A stretch of DNA of 64,000 nt from assembly GCA_900544275.1 (NCBI GenBank), contig UQUU01000002.1, forward strand, positions 124,001 through 188,000, in the 5' to 3' direction. The first letter of the stretch is position 1, and each line of letters opens with the position of its first letter. The notes beneath the pieces are model-generated. The model saw nothing but the letters and a program-made list of their open reading frames with translations. It had not been told where the DNA came from and did not search any database. Made by a program: the position numbers and the translations under genes. The stretch is from an uncultured Succiniclasticum sp. GTDB lineage: Bacteria; Bacillota; Negativicutes; Acidaminococcales; Acidaminococcaceae. This document shows, one piece after another, positions 8,728 through 16,332 of this stretch.

Positions 8728-9285
8728 TTACGCGCGCTGAATATAATCGCCGCTGCGGGTGTCGATCAGTAAATGGTCGCCTTCATTGATGAACAAAGGT
8801 ACCTTAACCACATAGCCTGTATCCATTGTCGCCGGTTTATTGCCGCCGGTTGCGGTGTCGCCCCGGATACCCGGTTCGGTCTTAACAACAACCAGTTCTA
8901 CTGTATTCGGCAGTTCTACCCCCAGAATACGTCCTTCAAAAGAAATAATCTTCACATCCATGTTTTCTTTCAGGAAGTTGATTCCTGTACCGATCTGCTC
9001 TTTGGTTAATTCCGTCTGTTCATAGGTTTCGTTGTCCATGAATACATAGGTGCCGTCCCCTTCATATAGGTACTGCATGATCCGGCGGTCAATAGTTGCA
9101 TTCTGCAGACGTTCGCCGGCATTAAAAGTACGTTCTACCACAGCCCCGGTAGCCAGATTGCGCATTTTAGCACGTACAAAAGCAGCGCCCTTGCCCGGCT
9201 TTACATGCTGAAACTCCACAACCTGCCAGGGATCGTTGTCAATCGTAACTGTCAAGCCGGTCTTAAATTCGTTGGTCGATACCAT
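8728..9285 (-). CDS. efp: Elongation factor P
   Basis: 185 residues, the standard length. EF-P enters the ribosomal E site and relieves stalling at polyproline. The loop VKPGKGAAFVRAK places the modifiable residue at Lys32; the Gly-Lys-Gly context is that of the Lys-type family. The C-terminal OB domains end with GDHLLIDTRSGDYIQRA. AGGAGGG is 7 nt before the ATG. The gene follows an Xaa-Pro peptidase on the same strand, a frequent Firmicutes pair (pepP-efp). No EF-P modification gene is in the window. Confidence 0.97.
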   Translation of the reverse strand: MVSTNEFKTGLTVTIDNDPWQVVEFQHVKPGKGAAFVRAKMRNLATGAVVERTFNAGERLQNATIDRRIMQYLYEGDGTYVFMDNETYEQTELTKEQIGTGINFLKENMDVKIISFEGRILGVELPNTVELVVVKTEPGIRGDTATGGNKPATMDTGYVVKVPLFINEGDHLLIDTRSGDYIQRA

Positions 9286-9348
9286 AAATAAACCCTCCTG
9301 TGTTTCCCTTTTGTTATATATAAAATGTAATTTAAATATATCGGAATG

Positions 9349-10419
9349 TTAAACAATTTCTGTCAGATTCTTTTTTAGTCCGGTCAGACTGCGGGCGCCT
9401 TCTGTGGTGAGAACAACCGTATCCTCAATGCGTACACCGCCCTTGCCCGGTATGTAGATCCCCGGTTCGACAGAAAACACCATGCCTGCTTCCAACAGGA
9501 TATCGCCACGACTGTTTATATTGGGCAGTTCATGTATTTCCAGACCCACCCCATGTCCCAGGCCATGGGTAAAAAATTTACCGTAACCGCGGGATTCAAT
9601 ATAGCTGCGGATTATCTGATCCAACTCTTTGCCGGTAATACCCGGTTTGGCATTCTTGATCCCCCGATAATGGGCCTCTTCCACCACAGTATAGATTTCT
9701 CTGTGCCAGGAATTAGCCATCCCCATAACGATCGTACGGGTCGTATCCGAATGGTATCCGTCATACACCGCGCCAAAATCAAACGTAACAAAATCGCCGA
9801 TCTCGATTGCTTTATCTGTAGGCGCGCCGTGGGGCAGCGCACTCCGGTAACCGGAAGCTACGATAGTGTCAAAGGAAGTCCCTTCCGACCCCTGACTGCG
9901 CATATAGTATTCCAGCCTTGCGGCCAGTTCTTTTTCCGTCATGCCGGGGGCAAGCTCTTTCAACAGCATTTCAAACGCACTATCGGCAATCTTAAACGCT
10001 TTCCACAAGCTTTTCAGCTCACGGTCGTCTTTCACCATGCGCAGACTGCCCAGGCTGACCGAAATCATTTCTACCTCTGCAGGAAGAAGTTCCTTCAGTA
10101 TCCTGGCCTCCTCATAGGAAAACCGGTCTCCGTCAAAGCCCGCTTTATGCCTGTCGCCAATCTGCTCCGCCACGGCTTCCCATATGCTGTTGTTGTGATT
10201 TGCTTTGTACTCCAGGACACGACAATACTTTACCTGTGAACGGGCCTGTTCCGTATAACGGCCGTCTGTGATCAGGATGACTTTACGGTCATCCGCATAT
10301 AAAACAGAAGAATCCCCGGTAAATCCGGTAAGGTAACGAATCGTGCAAGCATCCTTGATTGCAATGCAGTCCAATTCATGTTCTTTGAGGAACTTAAAAA
10401 TCCTGCCTGTACGCTCCAT
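9349..10419 (-). CDS. Xaa-Pro aminopeptidase/dipeptidase (M24B family)
   Basis: 356 residues from the ATG at 10419, with AAGAAGG upstream; an in-frame TTG at 10446 is less likely. N-terminal creatinase-like domain (DACTIRYLTGFTGDSSVLY), then the pita-bread catalytic domain. The dinuclear metal ligands are visible: both Asp in DFGAVYDGYHSDTTRT, the His in THGLGHGVGLEIHE, Glu in SVEPGIYIPG and Glu in GVRIEDTVV. It cleaves peptides with proline at the second position. The efp gene begins 63 nt downstream, so the two are probably cotranscribed. Confidence 0.92.
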   Translation of the reverse strand: MERTGRIFKFLKEHELDCIAIKDACTIRYLTGFTGDSSVLYADDRKVILITDGRYTEQARSQVKYCRVLEYKANHNNSIWEAVAEQIGDRHKAGFDGDRFSYEEARILKELLPAEVEMISVSLGSLRMVKDDRELKSLWKAFKIADSAFEMLLKELAPGMTEKELAARLEYYMRSQGSEGTSFDTIVASGYRSALPHGAPTDKAIEIGDFVTFDFGAVYDGYHSDTTRTIVMGMANSWHREIYTVVEEAHYRGIKNAKPGITGKELDQIIRSYIESRGYGKFFTHGLGHGVGLEIHELPNINSRGDILLEAGMVFSVEPGIYIPGKGGVRIEDTVVLTTEGARSLTGLKKNLTEIV

Positions 10420-10498
10420 AACTTTATACCTTCTTTGCCACCACAATAATTGTACCGTAATATTTTATCATATTATTGCCGATTACGCTACCAAAAAT

Positions 10499-11722
10499 TT
10501 ATTCTGCCCTACGACGCAAAATAGAAAAAGGCGGAAAAGATTCCCCGCTCCGGCAGGTATAAAGCTGTTGGGCATGAGGCGCGGCAGAAATGGATCGCCC
10601 TTCCTCATCCTGCATATCCGCTAAGACAAAATTACGCAACGAGCCGTCCGGCAGCAATACCTCCAGGGTCTCCCCTTCTTTTACATGGTTACGCTGCTCT
10701 ATGAGCACTCGCCCCTTTTCCCAACCACGGACCAGACCGACAAAATCGTGTGTCTGAAAATAGGATGACGAAGAATATTCCTGCGCAGAGACCGCCGGTT
10801 TTTCTAAAGCAAAACCGGTGGTATAGGGTCGGTGCGATACTTTTTCCAATTCTTCCTGCCATTCGGGCTGCACCTGATAGGCCGCCGGATCCGCCCAACA
10901 GGCGTCAATCGCTTTGCGATATACGCTGACAACGCTGGCCGCATAGTGTGCGCTTTTCATTCTCCCTTCTATTTTAAAGCTGGCTACGCCGGCTTGCATA
11001 AGCCGGGGCAAACAGGGCAGCAAACACAGATCCCTGGAATTCATCACATAGGTGCCTCTGTCATCTTCCGCCACATCATAGACTTCCCCCGGACGATTTT
11101 TTTCTGTCAGATTGAACGCCCAGCGACAAACCTGAGCACAGGCGCCCCGGTTCCCATCCCGACCGGTAAGATAACTGCTGAGCCAGCAACGTCCCGAATA
11201 GGAGATGCACATAGCGCCGTGGACGAATACTTCCAGCTCCACCTGTGTATGTGAGGCGATTTCCGCAATTTCCTTGATCGACAACTCCCGGGCCAGAACG
11301 ACCCGTTCCGCCCCCAGATTTTCCCAGGCCTTGACACCCGCCCAGTTAGTGGTATTCGCTTGGGTGCTCACATGCAGCGCCATCTTCGGCACGGTTTCCC
11401 GGGCTATGGACCAGATCCCGAGATCGGAGATCAATAGCGCATCCACGCCGATTTTTTCCAGGTTGCGCAAATAGTCCGGCAAAGGAGCCAGATCTTCGTT
11501 ATGGGCAAAAATATTAACGGTCACATAGACTTTTTTCCCCAGATCATGGGCAAAGGCGACCGCTTCTGCCATTTCACTTTCCGAAAAATTATCGGCAAAA
11601 GCGCGCAGACCCATGATTTTCCCTCCCAGGTAAACCGCGTCTGCGCCATATAATAACGCCATTTTCAGTTTTTCCATACTTCCTGCCGGCGCTAACAGTT
11701 CCGGTTTTCCTATGTTTCTCAT
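10499..11722 (-). CDS. U32 family protein, TrhP-like tRNA hydroxylation protein
   Basis: 407 residues. It opens with KPELLAPAGSMEKLKMALLYGADAVYLGG and carries the central Cys-rich U32 signature (HGAMCISYSGRCWLSSYLTG, then GNRGACAQVCRW). Members of this length linked to mltG resemble YrrO/YegQ, which are needed for prephenate-dependent hydroxylation of wobble uridine in tRNA. The old 'collagenase' label is not supported. GGAGGA lies 5 nt before the ATG at 11722; a frame from 11737 would begin with TTG. A terminator separates it from mltG upstream, so it may have its own promoter. Confidence 0.85.
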   Translation of the reverse strand: MRNIGKPELLAPAGSMEKLKMALLYGADAVYLGGKIMGLRAFADNFSESEMAEAVAFAHDLGKKVYVTVNIFAHNEDLAPLPDYLRNLEKIGVDALLISDLGIWSIARETVPKMALHVSTQANTTNWAGVKAWENLGAERVVLARELSIKEIAEIASHTQVELEVFVHGAMCISYSGRCWLSSYLTGRDGNRGACAQVCRWAFNLTEKNRPGEVYDVAEDDRGTYVMNSRDLCLLPCLPRLMQAGVASFKIEGRMKSAHYAASVVSVYRKAIDACWADPAAYQVQPEWQEELEKVSHRPYTTGFALEKPAVSAQEYSSSSYFQTHDFVGLVRGWEKGRVLIEQRNHVKEGETLEVLLPDGSLRNFVLADMQDEEGRSISAAPHAQQLYTCRSGESFPPFSILRRRAE

Positions 11723-11843
11723 CGATTCCTCCATCAACAGCGTCCGGGGACTACCCTGTTTGCCTTACTGCTCACCAGGCTTCTCACCTGTTCCTCCGCC
11801 AACCCGCTTTTACTTTCCTGCTATCGCTCTTTGCCTATGTACA

Positions 11844-11872
11844 AAACCCGCAGACAAAAGGGCTGCGGGTTT
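11844..11872 (-). terminator. Intrinsic terminator after mltG
   Basis: A 10-bp stem (11844-11853 with 11863-11872) enclosing a 9-nt loop, with the right arm running into TTTTGT on the minus strand. It lies about 37 nt past the mltG stop and upstream of the U32 gene. Confidence 0.7.
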
Positions 11873-11908
11873 CCCGGACAGGAGTGCAGCCCTGTTTCGC
11901 AAGAGATC

Positions 11909-12922
11909 TCATTGTTTGCCATGGATTTCCTCAATGGCCTGCATATGTTCCTGATATGTCTTTGTAAAACGGTGATGTCCGTCTTTTTCGGCTACAAAAT
12001 AAAGGTATTCGGACTCTTCCGGAAACAGTGTCGCCTTAATTGCCTTCATACCCGGAGAAGCAATGGGACCGGGCGGCAGCCCCTGATTCTGATAGGTGTT
12101 GTAGGGGCTGTCTATTTTTGTATCTGCAATCGTCACTTCTTCTTTCTGAGCGCCCAGAAGGTACTGGATGGTCGTGTCTGATTGAATCGGCATAAAGATG
12201 CGCAGCCGTTTTAGAAACACACCGGCAATGCGCGGTTGCTCTTCTTCAAACACTGCTTCCAACTCTACCATGGAAGCCAGGTTTATTAAATCCCGTAAAC
12301 TGATTTCTTTCTGTCTGGCAAGTTCCGGAATTTTTTCCTTATTCATTTCTGCGTTAAAGGTCTGAACCATAATCGCCAGGATTTCTTTTTCCGACAGATC
12401 CGGATCGATCTGATACGTGGTAGGATAAACAAAGCCTTCGGCTTTAAAAATCACAGCCGGGTTGTTCGTTTCCATATACGGATAAGGTGTATAATTACGG
12501 GCCGCCTCTTCAAACTTTGCGGCATTTCCCAAGCCTTCCGCCTCTAATTTGCGCCCGATTTTAACGATATTAAATCCCTCGGGAACAGCAAACTTAACCG
12601 CATATGTCTGTCCTTTAGATAAAATATCGACAATCTGGCTGTTGGACATGCCGCCTTCAATCTCATAGCGCCCGGCTTCCAATTTCCCCGCCAGCCCACG
12701 CAACCTGGCTTCCATCCGAAAAGCCTCCGGCGTCTTCACCAGATGCTGTTTATGCAGCAGATCCGCAATATCTGCCGTGGTCATCCCTGGTTTAATGGTG
12801 ACCAGATAACGGTGCCCCTTGGCATATTCTGTATTATTTCCTGTAAAGTACAGCAGCCAATAGGCTCCCAGCTCAAGCATCAGGACTAATGCTGTCAATA
12901 AAGGAATGACGCGTTTAAACAC
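11909..12922 (-). CDS. mltG: Endolytic transglycosylase MltG (YceG-like)
   Basis: Membrane-anchored lytic transglycosylase that cuts nascent glycan strands. One N-terminal transmembrane helix (about residues 5-26), a LysM-like region with KPGMTTADIADLL, then the YceG domain. The active-site region reads LASMVELEAVFEEEQPRIAG, and the conserved IQSDTTIQYLLG and SPYNTYQNQGLPPGPIASPG follow. The frame from 12937 starts with TTG inside the purine-rich ribosome site. The GTG at 12922, 6-7 nt after GGGGGAG, is the likely start, giving 337 residues. Confidence 0.9.
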   Translation of the reverse strand: MFKRVIPLLTALVLMLELGAYWLLYFTGNNTEYAKGHRYLVTIKPGMTTADIADLLHKQHLVKTPEAFRMEARLRGLAGKLEAGRYEIEGGMSNSQIVDILSKGQTYAVKFAVPEGFNIVKIGRKLEAEGLGNAAKFEEAARNYTPYPYMETNNPAVIFKAEGFVYPTTYQIDPDLSEKEILAIMVQTFNAEMNKEKIPELARQKEISLRDLINLASMVELEAVFEEEQPRIAGVFLKRLRIFMPIQSDTTIQYLLGAQKEEVTIADTKIDSPYNTYQNQGLPPGPIASPGMKAIKATLFPEESEYLYFVAEKDGHHRFTKTYQEHMQAIEEIHGKQ

Positions 12923-12949
12923 TTCCAGCTCCCCCAAAAAAGAAATATA

Positions 12950-12973
12950 AGTGCCGGACCGGAGCCCGGCACT
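12950..12973 (-). terminator. Intrinsic terminator after the DUF1292 gene
   Basis: GC-rich 8-bp stem (12950-12957 with 12966-12973) and an 8-nt loop. On the minus strand it is followed by TATATTTCTTTTTT. It sits between the DUF1292 gene and mltG, so mltG would need readthrough or its own promoter. Confidence 0.75.
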
Positions 12974-12981
12974 GTCGTTTT

Positions 12982-13398
12982 TTATTCTTCAGCCAGGGCT
13001 TCGTAAGCAAGCCGGGCTTTTTCAAACTCTGCATCGGTAGGCACCTGTATATCGATTTCACCACTTTCGTCTTCTATGATCTTGGCTAAAATGATATTGA
13101 CTTCCTCTTCACTGTCATCCTCGGTCTCGTCTTCTGTTACATGATGCTGTTCACAGCAACCGTCTGTATGATGCGGCTGCCCCGCCTGATTGTGATGCTG
13201 TTCGCAGCATTCTTCCTGCGCTTCTTCATCGAAGATGGAAGGATCTACTTCCAACAAAGCGGCAAAGGTTTCATTTCCTACAGGGAATTTGCTTTCTACG
13301 ACGAAGCAATGTTCAACCCCGTCCTCATCTGTATATTCTAATGTTTCTACAACCTGTTCAGTGATTTCTTCCCCATCTTTAACTTCTTTATCCGTCAT
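12982..13398 (-). CDS. DUF1292 protein with Cys/His-rich insertion
   Basis: 138 residues. The flanks match DUF1292, a small acidic family of unknown function that accompanies ireB, ruvX and mltG: LEYTDEDGVEHCFVVESKFPVGNETFAALLEVD near the N-terminus (residues about 19-51) and a Glu-rich end with LAKIIEDESG. In between, residues about 62-85 hold two repeats, ECCEQHH and GCCEQHH, joined by a His-containing linker. This gives four Cys and many His in a tight cluster, which looks like a metal site. Ordinary members are about 90-100 residues. Nothing else identifiable is seen. Confidence 0.8.
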   Translation of the reverse strand: MTDKEVKDGEEITEQVVETLEYTDEDGVEHCFVVESKFPVGNETFAALLEVDPSIFDEEAQEECCEQHHNQAGQPHHTDGCCEQHHVTEDETEDDSEEEVNIILAKIIEDESGEIDIQVPTDAEFEKARLAYEALAEE

Positions 13399-13627
13399 TT
13401 TTGCTTTTGTATGATTCTTTTTAGAAAAATCATACTCTCCTTTCCGTTTTACTCTTGCAGCGCTCTTTAATGCGCAAACATTTTACCCTATTTTAATGAT
13501 AGCTGTCAATTACAGTTCCTGCCGCACCCCGCCATTTTCAAAGATTTAACAGATTGTTTGCAACTTTGGGTATAGCAGATAAAATCAGCATGAAATACGA
13601 TCCTGCGCTGCTAAAGTCAGACTTTCC
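13399..13627. other. Intergenic stretch between the asmA-like and DUF1292 genes
   Basis: 229 nt without a supported gene. It contains the ribosome site of the DUF1292 gene and an AT-rich section (13480-13500) with a weak -10-like TAAAAT on the minus strand. No convincing hairpin or repeat was seen. Confidence 0.4.
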
Positions 13628-15250
13628 TCAAAATAAGGACCAGGAACGTTTTTCACCTACTTTTATTTCCACTTTGCCTGCTTCTGTGAGCAAAACCGAA
13701 ACGCCGTACTTATTTCTGCCCAGCTTCATCTCCGCTCCACGGGTGGCAAAATTACTGTTTTCCACTACAATGTCGCCCTGCAAAAAACGAATTTCTTCAT
13801 TTTTCTCCTTGCCCGCATCCATATAATAGTAGCGGCCATTCTGTAAGGCAAAAGAGCCGGTGCCGAAAGCGGAGTCCTGTTGATTCTTACCTTTCATTTC
13901 CAAAGCTAAGGCCAAGAGCCCCGTTACTTTATTATCTGTTAGCTGCGCCGCGTCCAGCCCGCTTCCCCCTAACGTAAACTGATACTCTCGGGTTTTCAGA
14001 TCGAGGCTTCCCTCCACATTTACAGTCGTGCCCGCGCATTGGGCTGCGGCATTCTGCAGACGCAGTTTGCCGAAATCCCAAAGGAAACCGCCCCGGACCG
14101 CCGAAAGCTGCAGGGGAGCCAGTACCAACGTATCCGCCGCAAAAGAACCGGATAATGTAGGTTCCAGAGAAGTGCCTGTCAAGCGGCCTTCCAGATTTAC
14201 CGCTCCATCCTTTAAAAATAAGCCGCTGCTCAAGGCCTGCGTTTTAAAATTGGTTGCCCGGAAACTCAGATCATAGCCGGGAGGCAGGGGCGTACCGCGC
14301 CCACTGCGTATTTTACCGGTCACGGTCAAAGGCATCTCATTGATTTTCAATTGCAGCTGTTCCAGTTCCGCTTCATCCCGGTTCGCCCGAAAACTGCCGG
14401 TTCCTTCCGTAAATGAAAGACCGAAAATCTCACCGCTGATATTTTTCGGTTTGCCGGACAGATCCATGTGCCAGCCGCCTGCGTCTTTCGATGCATGAAT
14501 CGTTACCGTGGGCACGACGCCCCCTTTCACGATAATATTTTTCAGATCCGGATAGGTCGCCAACAGATCCGCCACCGGCATATTTTTAGCTTCCCCTGTC
14601 ACATTGGCCTTGCCTGCTTCCCAGGTCATATTTAAGACCAGATCACAACTTTCTTTGCTGCCGGTCGCTCCCCCGCGAAGCAAAGGATACTGTTTAAACG
14701 CTACCTGGGAATTCAGCTTTGTCAGTTCTACGCGCTTACCATTGGACACTAATTGCAAAACGCCATCTTTAATTTCTATTAAGCCCCTGAATTCCGTAGG
14801 TTTAACATCTTTTTCTGATTGTGCCCAAAGCGACTGTTTATTTGTCTGTCCGGCCCATTTTACCAAATTCAATAAATCAAGGCCCTGACCTTCTTCATAT
14901 ACGCCGTAAAAATGCGGTTTATTGAGTACAATATTTGTCACGGAACCAATGCCGCCGCCTTTGCGCAGCGTTTCAAAAAAGTTGACAGAGATGGTCGTCA
15001 GTGGTATTTCCGCCTTTACATCCCCGTTGGGAGCCTTCCAGACAATATTCCGGATCTCCACATCTCCGGCGAAACCGGCGCCAATTTTTTCGTAGCTCAG
15101 AGAACCCGCCGCCAGATTTTGATGCTGCAGCATCTGTTCTGCCAACTTTGCTGCCGCGCCGCCGCCCATCTTAATAAATAGCGCGATCACGATTAAAATA
15201 CCCAACGCGCCGCCCATGATAATTTTCTTTTTTGTAGAAATGTCATTCAT
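13628..15250 (-). CDS. AsmA/TamB-like envelope protein
   Basis: 540 residues. One N-terminal transmembrane helix (about residues 8-27) is followed by a long periplasmic beta-rich region. The segment GDVEIRNIVWKAPNGDVKAE and a terminal block with repeated SFALQNGRYYY/GDIVVENSNFATRG-type strands are like AsmA/TamB proteins, which bridge inner and outer membranes and are linked to lipid transport. A second homologue lies at 23086-24522 and shares the GDVxIxNxVWKxxNG motif. Such proteins are not expected in monoderm Firmicutes. It is inserted between ruvX and the DUF1292 gene. The exact lipid or protein client cannot be inferred. Confidence 0.75.
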   Translation of the reverse strand: MNDISTKKKIIMGGALGILIVIALFIKMGGGAAAKLAEQMLQHQNLAAGSLSYEKIGAGFAGDVEIRNIVWKAPNGDVKAEIPLTTISVNFFETLRKGGGIGSVTNIVLNKPHFYGVYEEGQGLDLLNLVKWAGQTNKQSLWAQSEKDVKPTEFRGLIEIKDGVLQLVSNGKRVELTKLNSQVAFKQYPLLRGGATGSKESCDLVLNMTWEAGKANVTGEAKNMPVADLLATYPDLKNIIVKGGVVPTVTIHASKDAGGWHMDLSGKPKNISGEIFGLSFTEGTGSFRANRDEAELEQLQLKINEMPLTVTGKIRSGRGTPLPPGYDLSFRATNFKTQALSSGLFLKDGAVNLEGRLTGTSLEPTLSGSFAADTLVLAPLQLSAVRGGFLWDFGKLRLQNAAAQCAGTTVNVEGSLDLKTREYQFTLGGSGLDAAQLTDNKVTGLLALALEMKGKNQQDSAFGTGSFALQNGRYYYMDAGKEKNEEIRFLQGDIVVENSNFATRGAEMKLGRNKYGVSVLLTEAGKVEIKVGEKRSWSLF

Positions 15251-15380
15251 GCAAATTCTCCGCCTTTTGCAAAGGTGCGTTACCTTTATTCTTTCTGTTC
15301 AAGCGTACTTTCCGTTCAAACACGCTCGAATCAAGCATTCTCGAACTGCTGCTTCGAACTGCTCTGTAAGGTAGTCCAAA

Positions 15381-15803
15381 CTATCGTTTCCGATTCCTGC
15401 AGTCCAAATAACTTTGTAAAATGACAACAGCGGCCATCATATCAATGACTTTGCGTCGTTTTTTACGCTGCATATCCGCATCGATCAAAACCCTTTCCGC
15501 CGCCACGGTGGAAAGACGCTCGTCCCATAATACCACCGTAATCTCAGGAAAACGTTGGCGCAGCTCCTCGGCAAACGCTTCCGTAAGCTGCGCTCTTTCC
15601 CCAATCGTACCATTCATGTTTTTTGGATAGCCCAGGACAACTTCTGCTACTTCCCACTGGTCCAGTAATTCTCCCAGACGAAGAAAGTCCTTCTCCGGAG
15701 AAGTACGCCGGATCGTTTCCACGCCATTGGCGATCAATCCGGTCAAATCACTGACAGCCACACCGATCGTACGGCTGCCCAAATCAAGAGACATGCTCCT
15801 CAT
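15381..15803 (-). CDS. ruvX: Holliday junction resolvase-like RuvX (YqgF)
   Basis: 140 residues of the YqgF/RuvX RNase H-like fold. Catalytic acidic residues are seen in SLDLGSRTIGVAVSD, VLWDERLSTVAAER and the C-terminal KVIDMMAAVVILQSYL; VLGYPKNMNGTIG is also typical. Family members process 16S rRNA 5' ends and/or resolve Holliday junctions. The first ATG is kept, since AGGAG is too close to the next one. It follows ireB by 9 nt. Confidence 0.92.
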   Translation of the reverse strand: MRSMSLDLGSRTIGVAVSDLTGLIANGVETIRRTSPEKDFLRLGELLDQWEVAEVVLGYPKNMNGTIGERAQLTEAFAEELRQRFPEITVVLWDERLSTVAAERVLIDADMQRKKRRKVIDMMAAVVILQSYLDCRNRKR

Positions 15804-15812
15804 ACAGACCCT

Positions 15813-16073
15813 CTACTTTTCAATCATTTCCAGATAGTTTTCCAACAAGGCTTCCAGCAGTTCATACCTTTCATACTGGCGCAGTTTATTTCGTGCGTCA
15901 TTATGGCTGGTGATATAAGTAGGGTCTCCAGAAAGCAGATAACCCGCCAACTGATCTTTCGGGTTATAACCCTTTTCTTTTAAGGCCTGACAAACCTCCC
16001 GAATCGTCTGTGCCACCGGGGACTTTTCCCGATGCTGCTTAAACATCATAGTTTCCTGCGGTATCTCTGTCAT
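15813..16073 (-). CDS. ireB: IreB family regulatory phosphoprotein (DUF965)
   Basis: 86 residues, with the diagnostic string KEKGYNPKDQLAGYLLSGDP and then YITSHNDARNKLRQYERYE. IreB of Enterococcus is phosphorylated by the PASTA kinase IreK and lowers intrinsic cephalosporin resistance. The Thr in the N-terminal ETMMF region corresponds to the phosphorylated site. AGGAG is 9 nt before the ATG. It heads the ireB-ruvX unit. The PASTA kinase is not in the window. Confidence 0.93.
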   Translation of the reverse strand: MTEIPQETMMFKQHREKSPVAQTIREVCQALKEKGYNPKDQLAGYLLSGDPTYITSHNDARNKLRQYERYELLEALLENYLEMIEK

Positions 16074-16332
16074 GTTGCATCACTCCTCAGTTTTAACCAT
16101 AGCTAAAATCAGACTGAAAGTTTCTCTTTTATGAGGTAAACGTGCTTAGAGACAGCTCTTGGAAATAAAAAGGTCTGGCTCTCTTCTTTTCCAAATCGCT
16201 TTTTCCAAGCGTTTCCTCAAAGTCAAACAAAATTTTTACTATGCTTATCGTACTATATTTTATTGTACCATATTTTTACAAATTATATCTGTTTTATGGC
16301 GAATTCACAAAATTTTATAATTTAATAATTCC
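16074..16332 (-). promoter_or_regulatory. Promoter of ireB with a ~200-nt leader
   Basis: On the minus strand, -35 TTGTGA (16305-16310) and -10 TATAAT (16282-16287) are separated by exactly 17 nt. The resulting leader of about 200 nt contains a small hairpin around 16198-16212 but no recognisable riboswitch. The stretch is AT-rich and contains no gene. It also spans the addA 3' flank. Confidence 0.7.

Noticed and set aside
9532..10239. Plus-strand 235-codon frame opposite the Xaa-Pro peptidase
   Set aside because: It is a shadow of the GC-rich peptidase gene; the peptidase shows all metal ligands.
16074..16332. Riboswitch in the ireB leader
   Set aside because: Only a small hairpin is visible and no known conserved element could be recognised.
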